From NCBI GenBank assembly GCA_049568075.1, contig CP144911.1: a DNA stretch of 64,000 bases. One strand, 5' to 3'. Below are positions 42,073-49,410 of the stretch, one piece after another. The notes beneath the pieces were generated by a model. It was not told where the DNA came from, did no database searches, and saw only the letters and a list, made by a program, of their open reading frames with translations. Positions within the stretch are counted from its first letter, which is position 1. The number at the start of each line of letters is the position of its first letter. Source of the stretch: Gottfriedia sp049568075 (GTDB taxonomy: Bacteria; Bacillota; Bacilli; Bacillales; Bacillaceae_G). Both the position numbers and the translations under genes were made by a program.

Positions 42073-42836
42073 GAATTCACCAACCCTGTGATTGGGCTAC
42101 TAGCTTCACCATAATTTTTTTCTTCAATTCTTCCTGCCTCATAACCAAGCCTTCCTGCTTCAATAGCAAGCTTCATTGCAAAGGCCATTTTTACAGGATT
42201 TTTCGCATTAGAAACAGCAGTATTTAAAAGGACTCCATCAGCACCTAGTTCCATCGCAAAAGCTGCATCTTTTGGAGACCCGATTCCGGCATCTACTATA
42301 ACAGGAACATTCGATTGCTCAATGATGAATTTAAGATTTAATGGATTAATAATTCCTTTTCCGGAACCGATTGGAGATGCACCTGGCATAATCGCATGTA
42401 CACCAAGTTCTTCTAGTCTTCTTGCTAGCACAACATCATCGGAAGTATAAGGTAATACAATAAAGCCTTCGTTTAATAACATTTCTGATGCCTTCAATGT
42501 TTCGATTGGATCAGGTAATAATGATTTATCACACCCAATTACTTCTACCTTGATCATATCGCACAAGCCTGACGCTTTTGCCAATCGTGCAATTCTAACT
42601 GCCTCTTCAGCAGTTTTTGCACCAGCTGTATTTGGCAATAATTTATATTTCGTTAGATCTAATTGTTCAAGAAAATTTGGTTGAGATTCCTCAAAAATAT
42701 TCATTCTTCTAACAGCAAAAGTTAGGATCTCGGCTTCCGATACTTCAACAGCTTCTTTCTGGACTTCAAATGAAGGGTATTTTCCTGTTCCTAATAATAA
42801 TCTTGAATGAAACGTATGATTTCCTACTTTTAACAT
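42069..42836 (-). CDS. thiG: Thiazole synthase ThiG
   Basis: A 255-residue TIM-barrel enzyme. The catalytic lysine is in MIKVEVIGCDKSLLPD, with VLPYTSDD, IMPGASPIGSGKG and VIVDAGIGSPKDAAFAMELGADGVLLN as family marks. It joins the ThiO product, DXP and ThiS thiocarboxylate to make the thiazole phosphate. It follows thiS by 2 nt; ribosome site GTGGTGG near the end of thiS. Confidence 0.95.
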   Translation of the reverse strand: MLKVGNHTFHSRLLLGTGKYPSFEVQKEAVEVSEAEILTFAVRRMNIFEESQPNFLEQLDLTKYKLLPNTAGAKTAEEAVRIARLAKASGLCDMIKVEVIGCDKSLLPDPIETLKASEMLLNEGFIVLPYTSDDVVLARRLEELGVHAIMPGASPIGSGKGIINPLNLKFIIEQSNVPVIVDAGIGSPKDAAFAMELGADGVLLNTAVSNAKNPVKMAFAMKLAIEAGRLGYEAGRIEEKNYGEASSPITGLVNS

Positions 42837-42838
42837 AA

Positions 42839-43042
42839 TTAGCCACCACCTACAAAATGTATTAATTCTACAGAATCTCCGTTAGAGAGATGAGTTAACG
42901 AATACTGTTCCTTATAAATAATTTCTTTATTTACCTCGACAATAACAATTCGGTTTTCTAATTGATATTCATTCAGCAGATCCTGAATTGTACAGGTTAT
43001 GCTCGAAATATCAATATTCTTTCCGTTTAACCTTATTTCCAA
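42839..43042 (-). CDS. thiS: ThiS sulfur carrier
   Basis: A 67-residue ubiquitin-like protein ending in VGGG; ThiS proteins end in Gly-Gly, whose carboxylate becomes the thiocarboxylate. Core pattern LNGKNIDIS and VEVNKEII fits. It lies between thiO and thiG as in B. subtilis. The ATG is preceded by GGGGGTGTAATCTTTT. Confidence 0.93.
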   Translation of the reverse strand: MEIRLNGKNIDISSITCTIQDLLNEYQLENRIVIVEVNKEIIYKEQYSLTHLSNGDSVELIHFVGGG

Positions 43043-43068
43043 AAGATTACACCCCCAAAGAGTTAAAA

Positions 43069-44160
43069 TTAACGATTGATTTTAAATGCTTCGATCCAGT
43101 TACGATTGACTTTCCGCTTAAGGATCAAATCTCGAATTAATTTTCCAGTTGCTGGTGCAAGCAATATTCCATTTCGAAAATGGCCGGTCGCAAATAAGAT
43201 TTGATCCTCATCTGGATGAGTTCCAATAAAGGGATTATAGTCGAGAGTTCGCGGTCGTAATCCTGCCCAAAATGAATCAATTTTCATGTCATCAATTTCG
43301 GGAAGCATTTTTTTAGCGCTTTGTATTAATGACTCAATCCCCCTTAAGCTAGGGTTCTCATTCCATTCGTTATCAAACATGGTAGCTCCGATGACAAGGC
43401 GGCCGTCATTCCTTGGAACAATATAATTTTGTTCATGGAAGAGAGTATGCTTTAATGCAACCTTTTCACTTTTGACAGAGATGCATTCACCTTTAACGGG
43501 AATAATTTCGTGTTGTAATCCAAGCTGTCCAAACAATGAATTACTCCAAACGCCACTTGCAACCACTATAGTTTTTGCTTCAAAATCGCCATTTGTTGTT
43601 TTAATTAAATAATGTGAATCATTTTTTTGAATCTGAAATACATGTGTATATTCAAAAATAGATGCACCTAAAATTTGAGCACTTTTGCAAAACGCATTAC
43701 AGACAGAAACAGGTAATACATTCACATCGTCTTCAATATAAGCTGCTCCAATGATGTTTGGATGAATGCCAGGTATCTGTTTTTTTAACTCCTCCTGGTT
43801 ATACCAAAGTGCCGAAGTTTGAGTGAGTAGCGGAGTTAATTGTTTTTTTTCTAAATCTGTATAAGCTAGTTTGAAAATGCCACCTTTTTTAAGTTCAATA
43901 TCAATTCCACATAATTCTTTTAATTCTTCTTGAAGGTGAAAATAAGTTAATTGACTATTTCTAGCAAAAGTAAAAAACGACTCGGAGTGATCCCACTCGG
44001 AATGGGCACCAAGCATTCCAGCAGCTGCCTTAGTTGTTTTCTGTCCAACTTGTTGTCCTTCAAGAACTGCGACATGAATATTTTCTTTCGCTAGATAATA
44101 AGCAATGGAACAACCTATTATTCCACCACCAATTAATACAACATCAAATTTCTTGTTCAT
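43069..44160 (-). CDS. thiO: Glycine oxidase ThiO
   Basis: A 363-residue FAD amine oxidase with the dinucleotide fold VVLIGGGIIGCSIAYYLA at the N-terminus, a middle AAAGMLGAHSEWD loop, and the C-terminal RPRTLDYNPFIG...ATGHFRNGILLAPATG. It oxidises glycine to the imine for thiazole synthesis. I start at the ATG overlapping the tenI end by 17 nt; a TTG 21 nt upstream lacks a ribosome site. Confidence 0.92.
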   Translation of the reverse strand: MNKKFDVVLIGGGIIGCSIAYYLAKENIHVAVLEGQQVGQKTTKAAAGMLGAHSEWDHSESFFTFARNSQLTYFHLQEELKELCGIDIELKKGGIFKLAYTDLEKKQLTPLLTQTSALWYNQEELKKQIPGIHPNIIGAAYIEDDVNVLPVSVCNAFCKSAQILGASIFEYTHVFQIQKNDSHYLIKTTNGDFEAKTIVVASGVWSNSLFGQLGLQHEIIPVKGECISVKSEKVALKHTLFHEQNYIVPRNDGRLVIGATMFDNEWNENPSLRGIESLIQSAKKMLPEIDDMKIDSFWAGLRPRTLDYNPFIGTHPDEDQILFATGHFRNGILLAPATGKLIRDLILKRKVNRNWIEAFKINR

Positions 44161-44758
44161 AAGCGAATTTGCACCTTTCAAAATATTGCAGCGCAGCTTC
44201 TAGAGGATTTCGGGCAGAAAATATGCCAGACATGACAGCTATACCATCAATTTCGTTCTCTTTTAGAACTTGGATATGTTCAGGTAATATTCCGCCGACT
44301 GCATAGATTGGTATAGTTAACGTTTTTTTCATTTCTGGAATTAGTTCAATCCCATTAGGTGTTAATCCATTTTTACACTCTGTTTCAAAACAATGACCGT
44401 ACAGAATATAGTCAGCTTTATCATTTTCTGCCTGTATTGCTTCAGTAAGTGTGTGAACTGATTTTCCTACTCGTAAATTAGGAAAATATTCTTTTACATC
44501 AACAAGGGGAAGACCATGTCCCGGTAAGTGAATATTTGATAGGTTAGAGAAAATAGCTATATCTAAACGATCATTTAAAACAATTTTTTTCATATCTACC
44601 TTGTTTATTTTTAGTAGATTTAAGAGTGATAGTAGCTCAATTGCCGTTTTCGACTTTTCGCGAATATGTACATAGTCGACTGCATCGATTATTTGAATTA
44701 TTTTTGTAGCAAGTACTTCGACTGAGTGCTGATCATCTGTAATTGCAATAAGTTCCAT
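44144..44758 (-). CDS. tenI: TenI thiazole tautomerase
   Basis: A 204-residue TIM barrel of the ThiE/TenI family. YGHCFETECKNGLTPNG matches TenI, where the catalytic His is in the GH-x-FET motif, rather than ThiE, which has a pyrophosphate site there. It aromatises the ThiG product. First gene of the operon; GAAAGAGGCTGGGCC precedes the ATG. The TPP leader ends 35 nt before it. Confidence 0.88.
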   Translation of the reverse strand: MELIAITDDQHSVEVLATKIIQIIDAVDYVHIREKSKTAIELLSLLNLLKINKVDMKKIVLNDRLDIAIFSNLSNIHLPGHGLPLVDVKEYFPNLRVGKSVHTLTEAIQAENDKADYILYGHCFETECKNGLTPNGIELIPEMKKTLTIPIYAVGGILPEHIQVLKENEIDGIAVMSGIFSARNPLEAALQYFERCKFAYEQEI

Positions 44759-44793
44759 GGCCCAGCCTCTTTCATTTGCAAAATTTTTTCAAA

Positions 44794-44828
44794 CAAAAAA
44801 ACCACTTTCCTAAAAAAAGAAAGTGGTT
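44794..44828 (-). terminator. TPP-responsive intrinsic terminator of the tenI operon
   Basis: On the minus strand AACCACTTTC pairs with GAAAGTGGTT and a T-run follows. Its 5' arm CCACTTTC can instead pair with GGAAAGTGG at the 3' edge of the riboswitch, giving an antiterminator. Confidence 0.85.
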
Positions 44829-44859
44829 ACATTACACGCGAAAAAAGTATAAAATGCGC

Positions 44860-44950
44860 CACTTTCCTACGCAGGTACTAGCCTGTTCAGGTTTTGAGGG
44901 TTTAAAAGTAACTACCTTATTCTCAGCCCTTATCAAGGGATCCCCTAGTG
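44860..44950 (-). ncRNA. TPP riboswitch of the tenI-thiO-thiS-thiG-thiF operon
   Basis: The minus strand shows CTAGGGG, GGGCTGAGAA, AACCCTCAAAACCTGA and CTAGTACCTGCGTAGG, the THI-element consensus (GGGCTGAGA and ACCTGA with CAGCGTAGGAA-like end). TPP binding would favour the terminator downstream. Confidence 0.93.
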
Positions 44951-45200
44951 ATGAATATGTATGAAAATTAATCTTAGCATAGCATATAAAAAATAATATT
45001 CAATACTAAATTTATTTTTACTAGTCCAATTTTAGTACCAGAAATTGGGCTTGAAGTATAGTGAAATCAAGTGTTTTTAGGAATAAAAAAAAACCAAAAT
45101 CTTTTTTTTGTTTGGAGTTTCTGTAAAAATTTAGGGAAATAAAAACATTTACATTTTAAATTTATGGGTTTATATTTAGTTTGAACAATTTAATAGATTG

Positions 45201-45297
45201 ACTAGGGGTGTCCAATTAATTGGGCTGAGAGAGAAACGTGATTAAGTTTCTTAACCCTCAGGACCTGATCTGGTTCATACCAGCGTGGGGAAGTTAG
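45201..45297 (+). ncRNA. TPP riboswitch of thiC
   Basis: ACTAGGGGTGTCC, GGGCTGAGAG, AACCCTCAGGACCTGATCTGG and ACCAGCGTGGGGAAG match the THI element closely. It lies 150 nt before thiC, with a hairpin terminator between. The 44951-45200 gap between the two riboswitches carries both promoters but no gene. Confidence 0.95.
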
Positions 45298-45347
45298 AAA
45301 TTTTCATTAATGATTACATAATTATTAATGTAGTTTTGCTAACACTT

Positions 45348-45383
45348 AGCCGGGTCTTAAACATAAGATTCCGGCTTTTTTTC
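45348..45383 (+). terminator. TPP-responsive intrinsic terminator before thiC
   Basis: AGCCGG and CCGGCT with an inner TCTTA/TAAGA pair, followed by TTTTTTT. Confidence 0.85.
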
Positions 45384-45444
45384 ATGCTTTAAATGGATTG
45401 GATTTCGTCCTTTTTAAACTAATTAAAAAGGGGAATGAAATCAA

Positions 45445-47223
45445 ATGAACAATTCTGTAAATGAAATGAATTTTTCCATCATGTCTAGTTTTTCAGGAAG
45501 TAAGAAGGTATATGTTGAAGGATCTAGACCTGACATTAAGGTGCCAATGCGTGAGATTCAATTAAGTCCAACAACTGGCACTTTTGGCGAAGAAGAAAAT
45601 GCTCCAGTTAGAGTATACGACACTAGTGGACCTTACACAGACTCAGCTAGCTCAGTTGATATTCGAATGGGACTTAAGGCGATTAGACATAACTGGGTAA
45701 TCGAAAGAAATGATGTTGAAGAGTATGAAGGGCGTGAAATAAAGCCTGAAGATAATGGATATAGAAAAGAGTCAGATCAACATAATGTTGAAGTATTTAA
45801 AGGGTTAAAAAGAAAACCATTACGTGCAAAAGATAATGGAAATATTACTCAAATGCATTATGCTCGTAAAGGAATTATTACACCTGAAATGGAATTTATT
45901 GCGATTCGAGAGAATGTTTCAGCCGAATTTGTTCGTGATGAGGTTGCAAAAGGAAGGGCTGTCATTCCATCGAATATTAATCACCCTGAAAGTGAGCCAA
46001 TGATTATCGGTCGTAATTTTCATGTGAAAATTAATGCCAATATAGGTAATTCAGCGGTTACGTCTTCAATCGAGGAAGAAGTAGAAAAAATGACATGGGC
46101 TACTCGTTGGGGAGCGGATACGATGATGGACCTTTCTACTGGGAAGAATATTCATACAACACGTGAATGGATTGTCCGAAACTCGCCGGTACCAGTAGGG
46201 ACAGTTCCGATTTATCAGGCGCTTGAAAAGGTTAATGGAATCGCTGAAGATTTAACCTGGGAAGTGTTTAGAGATACTCTAATCGAACAAGCGGAACAAG
46301 GGGTAGACTATTTTACGATTCATGCGGGAGTATTATTACGCTATATCCCATTAACTGCAAAACGAGTGACAGGAATTGTATCTCGTGGCGGGTCTATTTT
46401 GGCTCAATGGTGTTTAGCTCACCATAAAGAGAATTTTTTATATACTCATTTTGAAGAAATTTGTGAAATTATGAAGCGTTATGACGTAACCTTCTCTTTA
46501 GGAGATGGACTGAGACCAGGCTCAATTGCCGATGCAAATGATGAAGCACAATTCGCTGAGTTAGAAACACTAGGTGAGTTAACGAAAATTGCTTGGAAAC
46601 ACGATGTTCAAGTTATGATTGAAGGACCAGGACATGTACCAATGCACTTAATTAAAGAGAATATGGATAAACAATTAGAAATTTGTCAAGAAGCGCCATT
46701 TTATACATTAGGACCGTTAACGACTGATATTGCGCCTGGCTACGATCATATTACATCAGCAATCGGTGCAGCAATGATTGGTTGGTTTGGTACTGCAATG
46801 CTTTGTTATGTAACTCCGAAAGAGCATTTAGGTCTTCCAAATAAAGAAGATGTAAGAGTAGGTGTTATTACATACAAAATAGCGGCACATGCAGCTGACT
46901 TAGCAAAAGGGCACCCTGGTGCACAAAAAAGAGATGATGCACTTTCAAAAGCAAGATTTGAATTTAGATGGCGTGATCAGTTTAATCTTTCCCTTGATCC
47001 TGAAAGAGCAATTGAATATCACGATGAAACATTACCTGCTGAAGGAGCTAAAACAGCGCATTTTTGTTCAATGTGTGGTCCAAAATTCTGTAGTATGAGA
47101 ATCTCACAAGATATTCGAGATAAAGTAAAACAAGAAGAACTTCAGAATGATTCAATGATCGAAGAAGGAATGAAAGAAAAAGCGCTCGAATTTAGAAAAC
47201 AGGGCGGAGAAATCTATCAATAA
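45445..47223 (+). CDS. thiC: Phosphomethylpyrimidine synthase ThiC
   Basis: A 592-residue radical-SAM enzyme that rearranges AIR into HMP-P. The noncanonical cluster motif at the C-terminus is CSMCGPKFCS (CxxC-x4-C). N-terminal GSRPDIKVPMREI and central GADTMMDLSTGKNIH are hallmarks. AAAAGGGGAATGAAATCAA precedes the ATG. It is controlled by the TPP riboswitch and followed by a tiny Cys-rich gene. Confidence 0.96.
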   Translation: MNNSVNEMNFSIMSSFSGSKKVYVEGSRPDIKVPMREIQLSPTTGTFGEEENAPVRVYDTSGPYTDSASSVDIRMGLKAIRHNWVIERNDVEEYEGREIKPEDNGYRKESDQHNVEVFKGLKRKPLRAKDNGNITQMHYARKGIITPEMEFIAIRENVSAEFVRDEVAKGRAVIPSNINHPESEPMIIGRNFHVKINANIGNSAVTSSIEEEVEKMTWATRWGADTMMDLSTGKNIHTTREWIVRNSPVPVGTVPIYQALEKVNGIAEDLTWEVFRDTLIEQAEQGVDYFTIHAGVLLRYIPLTAKRVTGIVSRGGSILAQWCLAHHKENFLYTHFEEICEIMKRYDVTFSLGDGLRPGSIADANDEAQFAELETLGELTKIAWKHDVQVMIEGPGHVPMHLIKENMDKQLEICQEAPFYTLGPLTTDIAPGYDHITSAIGAAMIGWFGTAMLCYVTPKEHLGLPNKEDVRVGVITYKIAAHAADLAKGHPGAQKRDDALSKARFEFRWRDQFNLSLDPERAIEYHDETLPAEGAKTAHFCSMCGPKFCSMRISQDIRDKVKQEELQNDSMIEEGMKEKALEFRKQGGEIYQ

Positions 47224-47238
47224 GGGTGTGAGCCTTAT

Positions 47239-47409
47239 ATGAATAGGGTAGAAGAAATCATAAAAGAAATAAAGAATTTGGAAAGAAATATGAGTCAGTT
47301 AAAAATCGAATTGAGCACAATTCAAAAAAATTGTGTACACGATTTCCAGAAGAAAGATACGATACAAGAATGCCTTAAATGCAGTTTAATTGAAAGCTTG
47401 TCTTGGTAA
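47239..47409 (+). CDS. 56-residue Cys/His protein following thiC
   Basis: A small protein with a heptad-like N-terminal helix (VEEIIKEIKNLERNMSQLKIEL) and a C-terminal C-x-H-x11-C-x2-C pattern (CVHDF at 31-35, CLKC at 45-48) that could bind zinc. Its ATG lies 16 nt after the thiC stop, with AAGGG a little far upstream; cotranscription with thiC is likely because a terminator comes only after it. No family recognised with certainty. Confidence 0.6.
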   Translation: MNRVEEIIKEIKNLERNMSQLKIELSTIQKNCVHDFQKKDTIQECLKCSLIESLSW

Positions 47410-47422
47410 AATGAGAAACAAT

Positions 47423-47459
47423 AAAAAACAAACCTCACAACAAAGAGGTTTGTTTTTTT
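47423..47459. terminator. Bidirectional terminator between thiC unit and sspH
   Basis: AAAAAACAAACCTC pairs with GAGGTTTGTTTTTT. It serves the plus-strand thiC transcript and the convergent spore-protein gene. Confidence 0.88.
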
Positions 47460-47468
47460 ACTTAAGAA

Positions 47469-47648
47469 TTAATGTTCTGACAAACTATTGATTGAAACTT
47501 CTTCCTCTCGATCTGGTTGACCTAGCGGATAGATTCTAGCAGTTTCATTTGTTTCATCAACATGTTGAATGTAAATTGGTACTCCATTATATGTCACATT
47601 AGCCATTTCAGGTGAAGAAGCAATTTCTTGAGCTCGTTGTTTATTCAT
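47469..47648 (-). CDS. sspH: H-type small acid-soluble spore protein
   Basis: A 59-residue protein, MNKQRAQEIASSPEMANVTY then NGVPIYIQHVDETNETARIYPL, matching the H-type SASP family. These proteins are made in the forespore and packed in the spore core. GAGGAGGTTCCTT precedes the ATG. A paralogue lies at 51.2 kb. A SigG promoter is expected but was not confirmed. Confidence 0.9.
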   Translation of the reverse strand: MNKQRAQEIASSPEMANVTYNGVPIYIQHVDETNETARIYPLGQPDREEEVSINSLSEH

Positions 47649-47690
47649 AAGGAACCTCCTCTTAATTAAAAATAGAAACCTAACATAGTA

Positions 47691-47873
47691 TTAACCGTGA
47701 TGAGATTGAGTATTCATATAAAATTCATCTTCAAAAGCACCACATTTTAAAGACTGGAGCTCTAAAAATTGAGAGAAGGTCTTTTTTTTATTGTTTTTTA
47801 AGAGAACATGCTGAAGGTAAACAAGTGAAGTAAAAGTGATAAAAAGAGTTAAGTAAAGAAGGATTATATACAA
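47691..47873 (-). CDS. Possible small membrane protein near Fur boxes
   Basis: An open frame of 60 residues starting at TTG with a hydrophobic N-terminus (MYIILLYLTLFITFTSLVYL) and a polar tail with one Cys and a His-His end. The ribosome site is poor (GGTAAT), and no family is recognised. A Fur box lies 11 bp before it, which would suit an iron-controlled gene. It may be spurious. Confidence 0.35.
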   Translation of the reverse strand: MYIILLYLTLFITFTSLVYLQHVLLKNNKKKTFSQFLELQSLKCGAFEDEFYMNTQSHHG

Positions 47874-47883
47874 ATATTACCAT

Positions 47884-47945
47884 TGAAAATGATTATCACT
47901 GATGATAGGATTATAAACGTAAATGATAATGATAACTATTTTCAT
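47884..47945. promoter_or_regulatory. Two Fur-box-like sites
   Basis: TGAAAATGATTATCA (47884-47898) matches the 7-1-7 Fur consensus TGATAAT-N-ATTATCA at 13 of 14 defined positions. A second cluster, TGATAATGATAACTATTTTCA (overlapping half-sites, 47924-47944), follows 25 bp later. They lie between the small minus-strand frame and the DoxX-like gene. Confidence 0.75.
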
Positions 47946-48078
47946 TTAACTGTAAAGGAGGGGGAATTTATAGAGGATCATCAACTTTGAGAATTAAATA
48001 TCAATTTTAAAAAAACAACACATGATATTAGTAAGAATTTAAACTTTCTTACTATAAAGAATTGGAGAAAGTATTTAG

Positions 48079-48612
48079 ATGGAATTATTCATTCAGCAAT
48101 TTAAAAATAATGCTTTTCAATGTTTATTTACTTTAATGCGTATTCTATTTGGAATTGGTTGGTTATTTGCTGGGGTTACGAAAATTACTGAGAAGCGTTG
48201 GTATAGTGAACCTGGGGTTTTTATTAAAAACTATTTTATTTTGGCCATTGAAAAGCCAAATGTTCCTGAGTTTTATAAATATTTCATTCAACATTTTGCA
48301 ATGAAGCATTACTTATTTTTTAATTACACGATTCCTGTAGTTCAAATTCTAATTGGTATTCTATTAATAATGGGTTTATTTATCCTTCCTTCTGTTTTAT
48401 TTTGTCTATTTATGCATATTAATTTCATTCTTTCCGGTAATATGAACTTAATAAGTTTAACCTTATATACAAGCGCTTTTGGAATTTTACTTTCTTTAAA
48501 TCGAGCTTACGTGTTAAGTTTAGATCGTTACCTTGGAATAGAAAAACTGTTCGTCTTAAAAAGTTCAGTACATATCAATACAATTCATTCTAAGCAAGCA
48601 CAAGCTTCTTAA
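48079..48612 (+). CDS. DoxX/DoxD-like membrane protein
   Basis: A 177-residue protein with four membrane segments. The N-terminal LMRILFGIGWLFAGVTKI pattern and GVFIKNYF are typical of the DoxX/DoxD (thiosulfate:quinone oxidoreductase small subunit) superfamily. TTGGAGAAAGTATTTAG precedes the ATG. Two Fur boxes lie 135-195 bp upstream, so iron control is likely. The reaction is not known for Bacillus members. Confidence 0.75.
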   Translation: MELFIQQFKNNAFQCLFTLMRILFGIGWLFAGVTKITEKRWYSEPGVFIKNYFILAIEKPNVPEFYKYFIQHFAMKHYLFFNYTIPVVQILIGILLIMGLFILPSVLFCLFMHINFILSGNMNLISLTLYTSAFGILLSLNRAYVLSLDRYLGIEKLFVLKSSVHINTIHSKQAQAS

Positions 48613-48622
48613 TATATTATAA

Positions 48623-48656
48623 AAAAAACTCCTGTTAAAATTTAACAGGAGTTTTA
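48623..48656. terminator. Bidirectional terminator
   Basis: AAAACTCCTGTTAAA and TTTAACAGGAGTTTT form a near-perfect palindrome between the DoxX-like gene and the convergent YjcZ-like gene. Confidence 0.85.
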
Positions 48657-48669
48657 TAGTTTTTAAAGA

Positions 48670-48801
48670 TTACCAGTGATGTCCATATCCATATCCGTCA
48701 TATCCAGACCAGCAAGCTGCTCCAACAATGATTAATAAGATAAATAGAACAACGATTAAAGCAAAACCGTTAAGATGGTGTCCGTGATGTCCAGTACTCA
48801 T
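48670..48801 (-). CDS. YjcZ-family small sporulation protein
   Basis: A 43-residue protein, MSTGHHGHHLNGFALIVVLF, then LLIIVGAACWSGYDGYGYGHHW. The GFALIVVLFILLIIVGA membrane segment with Gly/Tyr/His-rich ends marks the YjcZ family. I choose the ATG 7 nt after AAGGAGGT; a longer in-frame version has no such site. Likely expressed in sporulation. Confidence 0.85.
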   Translation of the reverse strand: MSTGHHGHHLNGFALIVVLFILLIIVGAACWSGYDGYGYGHHW

Positions 48802-48973
48802 ACATGTGACCTCCTTCATACGATATTTAAGGGAAAATTCCCTTAGGGTCATGCAGCTAATTGAAAATTACAATTAGGAGAGGTGGATAATGTATCGTAT
48901 GTTTTTTTGCCAACTATGAAACTAGTCTATATTGTAATTAGGCTTTTACCTAGACGAAGTTTTAATAAATCAA

Positions 48974-49234
48974 TTATTTTTCCTTAGGAAGTGAGATTGC
49001 TGTTTCAACTACATAACCATTTTGAAACTTCACTGCAATTGTACCTAAATAAGTATCAGTAGGCTGAAGTGTTTCAGTACAAGTAAAATAACGTATATGT
49101 ACAACTTCTTTCGTATCTTTACTAATCTTTTGGCAAGCAAGTAAATTACTTAGTCGTTTTAATGCGATCTCTCTTCTCACTCCAATAAGATCTTTTTTAA
49201 TAAATGATTCATAATAATTTTTTAATGGGAACAT
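48974..49234 (-). CDS. Hypothetical protein, 86 residues
   Basis: A soluble protein with a helical basic N-terminal half (KDLIGVRREIALKRLSNLL) and a beta-rich C-terminal half (IAVKFQNGYVVETAISLP). Two cysteines, no known motif. CAGGAGCTGTAAAA precedes the ATG. It is a lone gene between the YjcZ-like gene and a permease. Family not recognised. Confidence 0.65.
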   Translation of the reverse strand: MFPLKNYYESFIKKDLIGVRREIALKRLSNLLACQKISKDTKEVVHIRYFTCTETLQPTDTYLGTIAVKFQNGYVVETAISLPKEK

Positions 49235-49373
49235 TTTTACAGCTCCTGTTCATCCGAAAATAAAATTTCTTAAGAGGTATCATATCATAAAGTAAATCTG
49301 TTTTTTAAAGTTTGTTGTTGTGGATATTTATCATTATTCTAGATTTTTGAGGAAAATATGTAACTAATAAAAG

Positions 49374-49403
49374 AATCCCACTATAGTAACCTATAGTGGG
49401 ATT
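49374..49403 (-). terminator. Rho-independent terminator of the permease gene
   Basis: AATCCCACTATAG and CTATAGTGGGATT are perfect arms around TAAC. Confidence 0.88.
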
Positions 49404-49410
49404 TCATTAC

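Noticed and set aside
44776..44964. Plus-strand 62-codon frame over the TPP leader
   Set aside because: It lies antisense to the riboswitch and terminator and is explained by them.
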